Shown one piece after another: positions 55,381 through 64,000 of a stretch of 64,000 nt of DNA. Positions within the stretch are counted from its first letter, which is position 1. The number at the start of each line of letters is the position of its first letter. Source of the DNA: Legionella cincinnatiensis (GTDB taxonomy: Bacteria > Pseudomonadota > Gammaproteobacteria > Legionellales > Legionellaceae); assembly GCF_900452415.1 (NCBI RefSeq), contig NZ_UGNX01000001.1, forward strand, positions 2,356,001 to 2,420,000. Reading direction: 5' to 3'. Position numbers and translations under genes: made by a program. The notes below the pieces were generated by a model, which was not told the DNA's origin, searched no databases, and was given only the letters and a program-made list of their open reading frames with translations.

Positions 55381-56724
55381 ATGAGTGATAAAATAGCTTA
55401 CCGAGGTACACTCTTTTATTTTAAGGACACAGCAACTCTTGAAAATTTTCCTATTAAGAAAGACAAACCATCAGAACAAGAATGCCAATATGTTTATATC
55501 GAAGATGGCATACTGATCGTTGAAGCGGGAAGAATTCTTGATGTAGGCAGCTATGCCGATTTAAAGAATAAAATTAGTGAGATAAAACAAGTTGATTATA
55601 AAGATAAATTAATTACTCCTGGGTTTATTGATACACATCAACATGCTTCACAAAGCTCCATAGTTGCCGCTTATGGGGAAAAGCTTCTGGAATGGCTGGA
55701 AGACTATGTATTCCCTGGTGAGAGCGTTTATAGTGATAGAGAGAGTGCAACAAAAGATTTAAATTTCTTTTTGGACCATCTTTTAAGAAATGGGACGACC
55801 ACAGCCGTTTCTTATGGACCATTATTTTATGAAGCCTCTGACATCTTTTTTGACGAGTTGCAAAGAAGAAATATGCGTTTTGTGACTGGTAATATTTTAA
55901 TGGATGAAAACTCTCCTGATAAACTCCGCTTAACGACACAGGAGAATTATGACAATTGTGTTCGATTAATTAAAAAATGGCACAATAAAGGACGTTTATC
56001 CTACTGTATTTCTCCACGATTTGCTTTATCGTGCTCTAATACAATGCTTGAATTGTGTGGATCCCTTAAAAAAGAACATCCAGATTGTTACATCCAAACC
56101 CACTTGGATGAAAATGTGAATGAAGTGGCGTCAGTAAAAAAACTTTATCCTTGGAGTAAACATTATATGGATGTTTATGATCATTTTGGTTTGGTAACAG
56201 ACCGAAGTATATTTGGCCATTGCATCCATACAACCGATGAAGAGCTGGAATTATTTAAAAAATCGGGTGCAATTATATCCTGGTGTCCATTGAGTAATAA
56301 CTTTTTAGGCAGTGGTTTATTTAATTTTGCAAGAACATCCAAATATACCAACAAAATTACTTTAGGAACGGATTGGGGAGCCGGAAACAGTCTTTCCATG
56401 TTTGCTGTTTTAGACGATGCATATAAGGTTTCTATGTTAAACAGTGTCAAATTACCTAGTATGGTGCGCTGGTATATGGCAACTTTAGGTGCAGCAAAAG
56501 CATTACAACTGGATAAGCAAATTGGTTCTTTTAAACCAGGAAAGGAAGCTGATTTTATTGTCATTGATCCCGATGCAACAACGTACCTGAAATATCGTCG
56601 TGAAAAAGTAGATGATATTTTCGAGTTGCTTTTTATTTTGATGACTTTGGGATCTGAGGATAATATTAAAGCGACTTACATCATGGGTAAGCCCGCATAT
56701 ATCAATAACGTGAGTTCGACATAA
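55381..56724 (+). CDS. guaD: Guanine deaminase
   Basis: 447 residues from the ATG at 55381, with GGAG 6 bases upstream (an ATG 4 codons earlier overlaps that site). Metal-dependent amidohydrolase motifs in order: PGFIDTHQHASQ (His-x-His), IQTHLDEN, IFGHCIH and LGTDWGAG (metal Asp). It converts guanine to xanthine and ammonia. The opening AYRGTLFYF and length are typical of bacterial and animal GuaD. It forms an operon with the MFS gene, giving a purine salvage unit. Confidence 0.94.
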   Translation: MSDKIAYRGTLFYFKDTATLENFPIKKDKPSEQECQYVYIEDGILIVEAGRILDVGSYADLKNKISEIKQVDYKDKLITPGFIDTHQHASQSSIVAAYGEKLLEWLEDYVFPGESVYSDRESATKDLNFFLDHLLRNGTTTAVSYGPLFYEASDIFFDELQRRNMRFVTGNILMDENSPDKLRLTTQENYDNCVRLIKKWHNKGRLSYCISPRFALSCSNTMLELCGSLKKEHPDCYIQTHLDENVNEVASVKKLYPWSKHYMDVYDHFGLVTDRSIFGHCIHTTDEELELFKKSGAIISWCPLSNNFLGSGLFNFARTSKYTNKITLGTDWGAGNSLSMFAVLDDAYKVSMLNSVKLPSMVRWYMATLGAAKALQLDKQIGSFKPGKEADFIVIDPDATTYLKYRREKVDDIFELLFILMTLGSEDNIKATYIMGKPAYINNVSST

Positions 56725-56761
56725 AAGGCATAGCAATTCCCTTTATGTCGCTAAACGACCG

Positions 56762-57389
56762 TTAAATTAATGTGAGTTTCGGATAAAGAATCTATTTAGA
56801 TCCAGTCATTATTTAGAGCCTCTCAACCTGAGGAGAGGCAAAATGCCTCGTCCCGAAGGCTTGGTATGCTCCTATTAAAGCTTCGAGACAGCGCTTTGCG
56901 CTTCCTCAGCTCGAACGATCCAAGGGGAGAATCGAACAAAATCATTTTTTAGTTTTAATTTTGTGGGCCTTTCTCAATTCGAGACCTGCTCTATCCCCAC
57001 GAAATTTAAAAATGAGGAGCCCGTCCTTATTTAGAGCCGTTCAGCCTGAGGAGAGGCAAAATGCCTCGTCCCGAAGGCTTGGTATGCTCCTATTAAAGCT
57101 TCGAGACAGCGCTTTGCGCTTCCTCAGCTCGAACGATCCAAGGGGAGAATCGAACAAAATCATTTTTTAGTTTTAATTTTGTGGGCCTTTCTCAATTCGA
57201 GACCTGCTCTATCCCCACGAAATTTAAAAATGAGGAGCCCGTCCTTATTTAGAGCCGTTCAGCCTGAGGAGAGGCAAAATGCCTCGTCTCGAAGGCTTGG
57301 TATGCTCCTATTAAAGCTTCGAGACAGCGCTTTGCGCTTCCTCAGCCCCGAAATCCACATTCGTTTATACGAAACTCACGTTAATTTAA
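56762..57389. mobile_element. MITE-like element with 26-bp terminal inverted repeats
   Basis: The left end (56762-56787, TTAAATTAATGTGAG...) and the right end (57364-57389, ...CTCACGTTAATTTAA) are inverted copies matching at 24 of 26 positions. The 628-bp interior has no transposase and no real gene; it is filled by tandem 218-bp repeats. Both ends fall in TTAA, which could hide a TTAA target duplication; no longer duplication is visible. It is non-autonomous, to be mobilised by a transposase elsewhere. Confidence 0.75.
56805..57345. repeat. 218-bp tandem repeats (2.5 copies) rich in hairpins
   Basis: Copies start at 56805, 57023 and 57241; the third stops at about 57345. They are nearly identical. 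Each has two strong hairpins, GAGGC-AAAAT-GCCTC and AGCGC-TTT-GCGCT inside TTCGAG...CTCGAA, and is more GC-rich than the surroundings. Near-identity means recent amplification. The short open frames inside repeat with the unit and are not genes. Confidence 0.9.
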
Positions 57390-57462
57390 TAGTTCATTGC
57401 CCCTATGCCCCAGGGAAAAGTGAATCTTATTGTATGACGCTCATGTTGAGTTAGCACACTCA

Positions 57463-59565
57463 TCATCCCCAATTATTGTTGAAATGAGCAAAGCATTTCT
57501 TTTTAGGTTTTTCATGGCATTGAAACACTTTCATAACTTTTAAGATTTGCAATGAGCCAAAAATACTTGATATAGAAGTATCAAAAGCATATGAATGAAT
57601 AAAATAAAAACTTTTTGGCTGTTGCAACTTTAGATATTCAGTTTGATTATAGATGTAATTAACGACACCTCGTTGTTCCACTAACACACCTTTGGGTTTA
57701 CCAGTCGAACCTGAGGTGTAAATGAGATATGCTAAACAATTAGGCCCACTGATTTTCTTTAGATTGACACTATCACACTCAGCAAGCTGTTTTTTTATTT
57801 TAATGTCATCTAATACAAGTAATTTATTAGAATATAATTTAGAGATAAAAGCATATTTCGCAACAATATCCTCCTCAGTGATAATTAATAGCGGTTGGCA
57901 ATCTTCCAAAATATATTTTAACCGCTCTTCTGGATATTCCGGATCTAAAGGAACATAGGCGGCTCCAGCCTTGAGAATACCCAAAATTCCTATAATCATA
58001 TTCAAAGATCTAGGCACACAAATTCCTACTAAAGTATCCGCATGCAAAGAGTCATTTTGATTATGTTGATAGAGTCTACGAATCAAGTTTGCGAGTTAAT
58101 TCGCCCTTTGATTAATTTCTTCATAAGTATAAACATGTTCATCATATTGTATTGCGATTCTTTGCGGATCTTTTAACACTTGCTCTTCAAAGAGTTGAGG
58201 AATCGTTTTATCTAGGGAATACCCTTTCGCTCTTCCGCACCATTCATTCAGAATTTGCAATCGCTGTTGCTCAGTTAAGATTTGGATATTTTTAAGTTGC
58301 TTTTTGGGAAACGCAACAAACTGTTCTAGAATCAGTTTAAAACTTTCGAATAAAGCTTTAATACTTTCATCATCAAAATACGTGCCATTATGATCGAATT
58401 TTAAGTATATTTTCTCTAAATATTGAAAATGACATCCTAAATCTTCTATATGTTGCAACTCCCTGGGATATGTTTGACATTCACAATGTTCAAGTTGTAG
58501 TGGCACCAATCCAAGTGTTGTCTCAGCTATAGAAACATTCAAAGCATTTTCTTCATAATTATTAGTTCTACGTAAACGTGAAACAATATCAAATAAAGGA
58601 ATTTTCTGATGCCGTTTTGAAATTGCTCTTTGTTGTGTCACATGTTCAATAAATTCTTTAACTGTATTATTTGAATTAATAGAGAGCTTAATCAATCCCA
58701 TATTAACGAAACATCCTAATAAGGGTTGCAATGCTTTTGGCTTAAGATTAACAGGATAACTGAGCACACACTCTTTCTGAGCAGTGTATTTTTCAATTAA
58801 TAAAGAAAATGCACTCATCAGAAAAATAAATAAAGTGGTATTGTTTTGCCGAACAGCAGATAATATTTTTTGACTTAATTGTCTGTCCAATGAAAACAGT
58901 TGATGTGTCGGTTTTTCCTGAGAAAATTTAATTTTGGGTAAATTAATATGGAGTTCTGTTGAAGCAAGCTCTTTCTCCCAAAATATAAGATCTTGTTTGT
59001 ATTCATTTTTCGTATAGTATTTTTTTTCATAATCTATATATTCGTTAATATTAACTAATTTGGGCTCTTGAACTACTTTATTTGCGATGAGAGCGTTATA
59101 AGTCCGCGAAATATACCCAACAAAATTACTAAAAATGCCCCATCACCCACTATATGATGCCAAACACTAGTGAAAAGATACTCATTTTGAGACCGCTTTA
59201 TGAGTGCATAACGATACAGTGGTAAAACTTTAAGATTGAACTTATTTTGATGAATAGATGTTAATAATTGTTGGGCAGCATTTTTTTGCATTTTCGTTTA
59301 AGTGGCTAATATCATAAAATTCCAATTCAAAATTTTTAATATTATCAACAATGACTTGTTTCAGCTTATTTTCTTCTTCTATAAAAAATGTTCTTTGATT
59401 TTGCCCGTAATTAATAAACTGAATGATTGATTTTTCAAGTAATTGAATATCAAGAGTCCCATGAATTTCAAACAATAAAAATAAGTTATACTTAATTGAG
59501 TCAGGATCAAGTTTCCATTCTAAATAGAAATTCTTTTGGTAGCTGGAAGCTTCTATTTTTATCAT
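57463..59565 (-). pseudogene. Ruined nonribosomal peptide synthetase (condensation and adenylation domains)
   Basis: The N-terminal part (59565-59242) starts a condensation domain. Its HHxxxDG motif (HHIVGDG) is in another frame (59291-59073), and the rest (LPLLGCFVNMGLIKL-type C-domain region, 58890 on) in the first frame again, so there are at least two frameshifts. An adenylation domain begins at TIPQLFEEQV, is broken by a TAA (58096-58098) in the phrase NQRAN-stop-LANLIRR, and continues with VPLDPEYPEERLKYIL and the A3 motif YTSGSTGKPKGV, then ends about residue 180 of a ~500-residue domain. The gene is dead; it could once have made a small peptide metabolite. Confidence 0.88.
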
Positions 59566-59733
59566 CGCTATCCTTAGCAGTTATATGTCTGCAAATTGAA
59601 CAGACTGTTCTTTTTAAAATCCATCTACTATTTAGAGTAGCATGCGGGCGATCTTTTTCAACTTAAGCTAATTTTTTATTTATTGTGCTTAAGTAACTTT
59701 ATCCTTTAATATCATTAATAATGAGATCTGTTT

Positions 59734-61116
59734 TTAATAAATTTTTAATAGGTGAGATAAGTCGGCATTTTTTATTGTTTTTTTTAAACGAAAAAAGAGA
59801 ATAATCGCACCTAATATCATTCCAAAGGTTAAACCATACCAGATACCTTGAACATTATGATTCAATACAATTCCCATTAAATAGGCTAAAAAAACCCCTA
59901 AAATGGAAAAACAAAATATGTTGACATACATCGTAAATTTTGTATCTTTTAATCCACGTAATGCTCCAGCTTCTAACACACGAATAGAATCAAAAACCTG
60001 AAATACTCCCAGAGTAAAAAACAGCGGTATAACAATCTGAACGATGTTTGCGTGTTCATGAATATTGAAATCAATACTGAGCATTTTCATAGGAAATAAT
60101 ACCAAAATTAAAAAAATCACTAATGAAATAAGAAAACCAAGAATAATTCCCACATAACTCGCATAAATTACTCCTGTTTTATCCATTCGTCCTACCTGGA
60201 TTCCAACACGAACCGTAATTGCCTGAGATATGGAATGAGGAATATTAACAATAACCCCTTCAAACTGTAGAATGATTTGATGAGCAGCAAGCGCTATATT
60301 ATTAAATCGAGAAACGAAATAAGTTACTACGGTGAATCCAACTAATTCGATAAAATAGGTAAATCCAATAGGCAAACCAATCCTTAACATTTCTTTACAA
60401 GGAGCCCAATTGAATGTCCCGATATGTTTAAAAATCTGAAAGGGTTTTGCAAATTTTGCACCATATAAATATATGAAGATAAAGATGCTCGTTAATGTGA
60501 AGGAAAATGCTAAGCCATAACCTACTCCTGCTATCCCAAAAGCAGGAATACCTAATTTTCCAAAAACAAAAATATAAATAAATACTATCTCGAGCGGAAT
60601 TTCTATTAAACTGATGCATAAGCTCATTTTCGTTTTGCCAATTCCGGCCAAAAAATGGCCTATAATTGCAAGTGTAATTACACCTGGAACAGCATATATA
60701 AGTGCATGCGCATACTCCGCTGCATACATTAATACCTCTAGATTACGTGCGCTCCAATGCACTAAAAATGGAATCATCCACAAAAGCCCCATCATTGGAA
60801 TCCAAGAAAAAAAATTCAACAGCAAGGCTTGTCCCATGATTTCACTGATAGCTTCATTATTATTGGCTCCCATTTGTTGTGGAATTAAAATACTCACCGC
60901 ATGAAAAAGACCAAACCAGAAGGTAATGCCAGCCATCCAAATTGTTCCCACTAAAACACTACCTGCTAATGCATCTTTTCCCAAATGAGCAATCATCGCC
61001 GTGCCTGCAAAAGGCCCGAGTGAATGAATAAACCAGGCTGCCATTAATGGTAAACTAAGCAACAGATTTGCTTTGATCTCTGTTAGTATAGAATGTGGTA
61101 TAATTGGTTTATCCAT
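59734..61116 (-). CDS. MATE-family efflux transporter
   Basis: 460 residues, 12 membrane segments; GAGG lies 8 bases before the ATG. Typical MATE phrases are LSLPLMAAWFIHSLGPF, LGKDALAGSVLVGTIW and the second half's IGLPIGFTYFIELVGF, EGVIVNIPHSISQAITVRVG. It exports drugs or metabolites by Na+ or H+ antiport. It lies just upstream of the dead NRPS on the same strand, so it may have exported that product. Confidence 0.92.
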   Translation of the reverse strand: MDKPIIPHSILTEIKANLLLSLPLMAAWFIHSLGPFAGTAMIAHLGKDALAGSVLVGTIWMAGITFWFGLFHAVSILIPQQMGANNNEAISEIMGQALLLNFFSWIPMMGLLWMIPFLVHWSARNLEVLMYAAEYAHALIYAVPGVITLAIIGHFLAGIGKTKMSLCISLIEIPLEIVFIYIFVFGKLGIPAFGIAGVGYGLAFSFTLTSIFIFIYLYGAKFAKPFQIFKHIGTFNWAPCKEMLRIGLPIGFTYFIELVGFTVVTYFVSRFNNIALAAHQIILQFEGVIVNIPHSISQAITVRVGIQVGRMDKTGVIYASYVGIILGFLISLVIFLILVLFPMKMLSIDFNIHEHANIVQIVIPLFFTLGVFQVFDSIRVLEAGALRGLKDTKFTMYVNIFCFSILGVFLAYLMGIVLNHNVQGIWYGLTFGMILGAIILFFRLKKTIKNADLSHLLKIY

Positions 61117-61302
61117 AAACTTACCCTCATTACAGACTTTTACGTCACTTCAATTAAATATATCACATAGTTGTGAATACCCCTTTTATTCTTACCCTCT
61201 AGATTTTTTCTATACTTGTTTGCTCTTATTGAAAGATGAGGTTTAAATCGAGTAACTTATAGTGTAAGTTTTTCAAATGGATATACGAGTAAGGACGCTT
61301 AA

Positions 61303-62187
61303 ATGGCCAACAACGAAACGACGAGAAATAGAAGTAGCATCATCCGATGGATAGTGATTACTCTTTATCTTTTGGCAACTCTCTTTTCTGCTGCCTGGCA
61401 TGGCCCGGTCGCAGTAATCTTTTTACCCATTATTCTTGTCTTGACTATTTTTATTGCGGCTTGTCTACATGGTAAAGAGCGATATGGAATAAAGAATATA
61501 ATTTTATTTTTTATAATAACTTGGCTTGTCAGTCATTTCTTTGAGGCATTAAGTATTCAGACGGGATTTCCTTTTGGACATTATTATTATGATAAATTAG
61601 CTGGACCAAGATTATTTCAAGTACCCCTCATTATTATGTTTGCTTATTTTGGAACGGGTTATGCTTCTTGGATTCTAGCTCATATACTCTTGGGACAATA
61701 CGCTGCTCCACTGACTGGGAAACAGATATTTTTTGTGCCTTTGATTGCCACTTTTATTATGGTGATATGGGATGTATGTATGGATCCTCTTTCTTCAACA
61801 GTCTATTCATTATGGGTATGGAAGAATGGAGGAATGTATTTTGGTGTTCCGTTACAAAATTATTTTGGTTGGTTTTTAGTAGTTTATATTATCTATCAAA
61901 TTTTTGCAGTTTATATTGCCAAGTATGATGTTATCGCTGTAAACAATTGTAACGCATTTTCTTCTAAAAACTTTTGGAGAGAAGCAGTCGCTATTTATAG
62001 CATACAAGGTTTAACCCAATTAGTTGACCCTTTTGGGGCTTCAACTCATTTAGAGATTTATGCATCGATGGCATTAATTACCGTGTTTACAATGATGTTC
62101 GTATCTTTATTGGCTTTACTTAAAATTAATTCGAGTCATTTAAGAGATAAAAAAATGACTCGAATTAGAAGTAATGTACCAGGTTGA
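61303..62187 (+). CDS. CruF-like membrane protein (carotenoid biosynthesis family, DUF422)
   Basis: 294 residues, about eight membrane segments; AAGGA precedes the ATG. Family marks are TGFPFGHYYYDKLAGPRLFQ, then VPLI, later WDVCMDPLSSTVYSLWVWK and FGVPLQNYFGWFLV. CruF is a carotenoid 1,2-hydratase in pigmented bacteria. No other carotenoid gene is in the window, and Legionella is not known to me for carotenoids, so the substrate could be another isoprenoid. Confidence 0.8.
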   Translation: MANNETTRNRSSIIRWIVITLYLLATLFSAAWHGPVAVIFLPIILVLTIFIAACLHGKERYGIKNIILFFIITWLVSHFFEALSIQTGFPFGHYYYDKLAGPRLFQVPLIIMFAYFGTGYASWILAHILLGQYAAPLTGKQIFFVPLIATFIMVIWDVCMDPLSSTVYSLWVWKNGGMYFGVPLQNYFGWFLVVYIIYQIFAVYIAKYDVIAVNNCNAFSSKNFWREAVAIYSIQGLTQLVDPFGASTHLEIYASMALITVFTMMFVSLLALLKINSSHLRDKKMTRIRSNVPG

Positions 62188-62273
62188 ATTGGAAGCTTTG
62201 GACGAACTAAAGTAATCCCTTTTAAGTCTCTCAAAATAAACAAACTTTCAAGAAAGCTCTAAAGAGCTGATAG

Positions 62274-63056
62274 TTATGCTCCAGAAACGAGCAAGTGACT
62301 CATTATTGTTGAAAAATTTTCGACATAATTTTCTGGAACATACCGCTCATAAGTCTTTTTAAACTGGCCATTTTTTTCAAATTCAAGCAAAGCATTATTA
62401 ATCTGCTGCAATAATTCACTGTCACTTTTATTTACAGCAATACCAAATCCATATCCATAGATAAACGATTTTCCAAATGTAGTAAACTCAGGAAACTCGG
62501 TGGCCCAATACTGTGCTGACAATACATCTTGCAACACAAAATCAACCTCTCCCTCGCTCAAAGCATTAATAAGCTGAGGGGTAGAATTATAACTTACAAT
62601 TTTAACATTAGAAAAACCTGAGTCTTTAATATTCTATCAAAAATGGTGCCAACCTGAATACCTATTTTTTTTCCATCAAAAACATCCTCAGAAAAAGGCA
62701 CAGTAGCCCATTTTTTTAATGCCAGATATTGAACATCACTTGGAAGGTAAGAAATGGAAAAATTGATGCGCTGACTTCGATCTAAAGTAATTGTAATAGA
62801 GGCAATACCTATATCTGCCTCATGTTTTTCTATATTAGATATAATGGTGTTTTCGAAAAATAGAGGACGATTGACACTCACGATGTATAATTTGGCAAAT
62901 ATCTTCCAACATTTCTATATCAAAACCAAATAATTGATTATTTGCTCCTTGCATAATAAAAGGAGGATTAAAGATTTCTGTAGCCACTACAAGTGGTCGT
63001 ACTGGCTCAGCATAGGAAAAAGACATAGAGAAAGAAAAAATTAATAAAATTCGAAT
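62274..63056 (-). pseudogene. Frameshifted amino-acid-binding protein (SBP family 3)
   Basis: The translation is a periplasmic polar-amino-acid-binding protein in three pieces. Piece 1 (from 63056) gives a signal-peptide-like FSFSMSFSYAEPVRPLVVA and FNPPFIMQG. Piece 2 (62881-62594) holds EADIGIASITITLDRSQRIN. Piece 3 (62561-62274) holds EGEVDFVLQDVLSAQYWA and ends normally. Frame changes fall near 62875 and 62620. The first piece also lacks a clear start codon (ATT where one would be expected). The gene is dead; no permease or ATPase genes accompany it. Confidence 0.88.
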
Positions 63057-63279
63057 CTAACGTCTCTTTATACCCAAAAATCTCAAGTAAGAGAAAATTA
63101 TGGTTTGCATCATCACAGACATTCCTTGTATTGTGAGCCCCTGATTTTTAAAAAATGTATCTCATTTTCAGGAATGATTCAATGACAGAGGCATTGGCCT
63201 AAGAGCCATATAAATTAATTATGAGGTAATTTTAATCAAAGTTGTCTATATTTAATAATAAAACTCGTTGATAATAGAT

Positions 63280-64000
63280 ATGTTTGCCAAAGAATTTAAT
63301 GACGTTTTTTTAAATAAATATGCCCGCCAATTACAAACTTATAAAGGAATAACCAAAAATGATGGGGCTATTCCTTTGTATATACAAGGCATTACCACGA
63401 GCTTAAGTGGATTTATTGACAAACAATCAAAAGATCTGAATGGAGATACCTTTAAAAAAACAGCCGAAGCCTCGTCAAATGGCGGCGAGCTCTTTATTGA
63501 ATTAGAAGAAAAGTCTGGAAAAAAACGAACCTGGACCACTGTTTTCGCAATTGGCGCTTTAGCAGCGCTCCGTAAAGAAAAAATAGGACAACATAGTCCG
63601 GAACACGAACCTCTTGATAAAATAATTGATGGGTTAAACCAAGGTTGGGTAGAGGGATTTGGTGGCTTGTCCTTGAGTGGTATATCCATAAATGAGGAAG
63701 TGATTAATAAATTATTAGGGGGTATAGAAGAATGGGTTAAAAATTTGGAACCCAATAAACCTAACCCTCAAGCGTTTTCAGAAACTGTTATCGCAGCGGT
63801 TACCTTAGTCAACATCTTAGAAACGAAACTCATTGAAAATAAATCAAGAGTCGAAGGCAAAATTCCAAATGCGTTTACAGTCCTAGCCGAAACGAAAAAA
63901 ACACTGATGCTAAAAGCGCCCCAATTAGCCCTGAGCTATTATTCCCAAGACAACAGCTTATTATCGGAACTTCTTGATAAGCAACCAGCAATTGCGCTAA
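63280..64000 (+). CDS. Hypothetical protein, 3' partial (effector-like)
   Basis: An ATG at 63280 opens a frame without stops to the window end (240 codons). It reads MFAKEFNDVFLNKYARQLQT at the start and KAPQLALSYYSQDNSLLSEL near the end. Soluble, helical, no signal peptide. A glycine-rich patch (GWVEGFGGLSLSGISINEE) lies around residues 125-143. No family recognised. The opposite-strand frame at 63339-63755 is its shadow. Confidence 0.75.
   Translation, partial: MFAKEFNDVFLNKYARQLQTYKGITKNDGAIPLYIQGITTSLSGFIDKQSKDLNGDTFKKTAEASSNGGELFIELEEKSGKKRTWTTVFAIGALAALRKEKIGQHSPEHEPLDKIIDGLNQGWVEGFGGLSLSGISINEEVINKLLGGIEEWVKNLEPNKPNPQAFSETVIAAVTLVNILETKLIENKSRVEGKIPNAFTVLAETKKTLMLKAPQLALSYYSQDNSLLSELLDKQPAIAL

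Noticed and set aside
56961-57454. Two open frames (69 and 91 codons) starting with the same residues
   Set aside because: They lie inside the 218-bp tandem repeat and repeat with it; no ribosome binding site and the frame is an artefact of the unit.
63339-63755. 138-codon frame on the minus strand at the right edge
   Set aside because: It is the shadow of the plus-strand frame from 63280, which has better start, composition and runs off the window.

Overview
The window looks like a chromosomal stretch of a Legionella-type gammaproteobacterium, probably not L. pneumophila itself. This is inferred from the AT-rich coding sequence, the many long polar proteins without obvious homologues, the eukaryotic-like domains (ankyrin, protein kinase, YopT-like protease, ceramidase-like) typical of Dot/Icm effector candidates, and a LuxR regulator of the short PAS-like type common in Legionella. 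No Dot/Icm secretion genes are present, so effector status is inference throughout.

Layout. 1-6 kb: a partial coiled-coil protein, an ankyrin protein, an orphan 421-residue protein, a GIY-YIG protein and a YopT/C58-like papain-fold protein with a glycine-zipper membrane segment. 6-10 kb: a LysR regulator, a gene-poor stretch with four ~22-bp phased repeats in front of an AAA/DUF4143 ATPase, then a 50-nt decayed 3' end of tRNA-Phe (a likely old attachment site) and a kinase-like gene. 10.7-12.2 kb: a gene of clearly higher GC. 12.5-15 kb: a LysR gene divergent from a small unknown gene with two operator-like inverted repeats between them. 15-20 kb: a stress block of three tandem-domain universal stress proteins around a Kef/YbaL-type K+/H+ antiporter. 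20-25.5 kb: a POT-family peptide transporter, a small membrane protein carrying a complete alkaline-ceramidase (CREST) active-site pattern, a secreted HAD protein, and an ArsR/old-yellow-enzyme operon with two matching operators. 26-29 kb: three orphan effector-like genes, one with a PP1-docking motif like that of PNUTS.

29-35 kb: a BLUF-PAS-PAS-PAS-GGDEF photoreceptor cyclase, then a degrading region: a broken repeat protein, a nitrilase-like gene whose frame continues past two stop codons, an ABC-transporter tail and a second copy of the AAA/DUF4143 tail. 35-38 kb: a 740-residue protein flanked by two small related genes. 38-46 kb: a K+ channel, a repeat-containing secreted protein, a cytochrome c fusion, a LuxR regulator, a P-loop kinase-like protein, a coiled-coil protein and a secreted GH16 glucanase. 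46-48.5 kb: an Mce/Mla-like lipid transport set with no ATPase gene. 48.7-53.7 kb: a MASE1-PAS-GGDEF cyclase and three membrane proteins. 54-56.7 kb: an MFS transporter/guanine deaminase operon. 56.76-57.39 kb: a MITE-like element with 26-bp terminal inverted repeats holding 218-bp tandem repeats. 57.4-59.6 kb: a ruined NRPS (condensation-adenylation). 59.7-64 kb: a MATE pump, a CruF-like protein, a frameshifted amino-acid-binding protein and a gene running off the end.

The main themes are host-directed protein candidates, signalling (two c-di-GMP cyclases, one light-sensing), nutrient uptake (peptides, purines) and many decaying genes, all consistent with an accessory, rapidly changing part of a Legionella genome.
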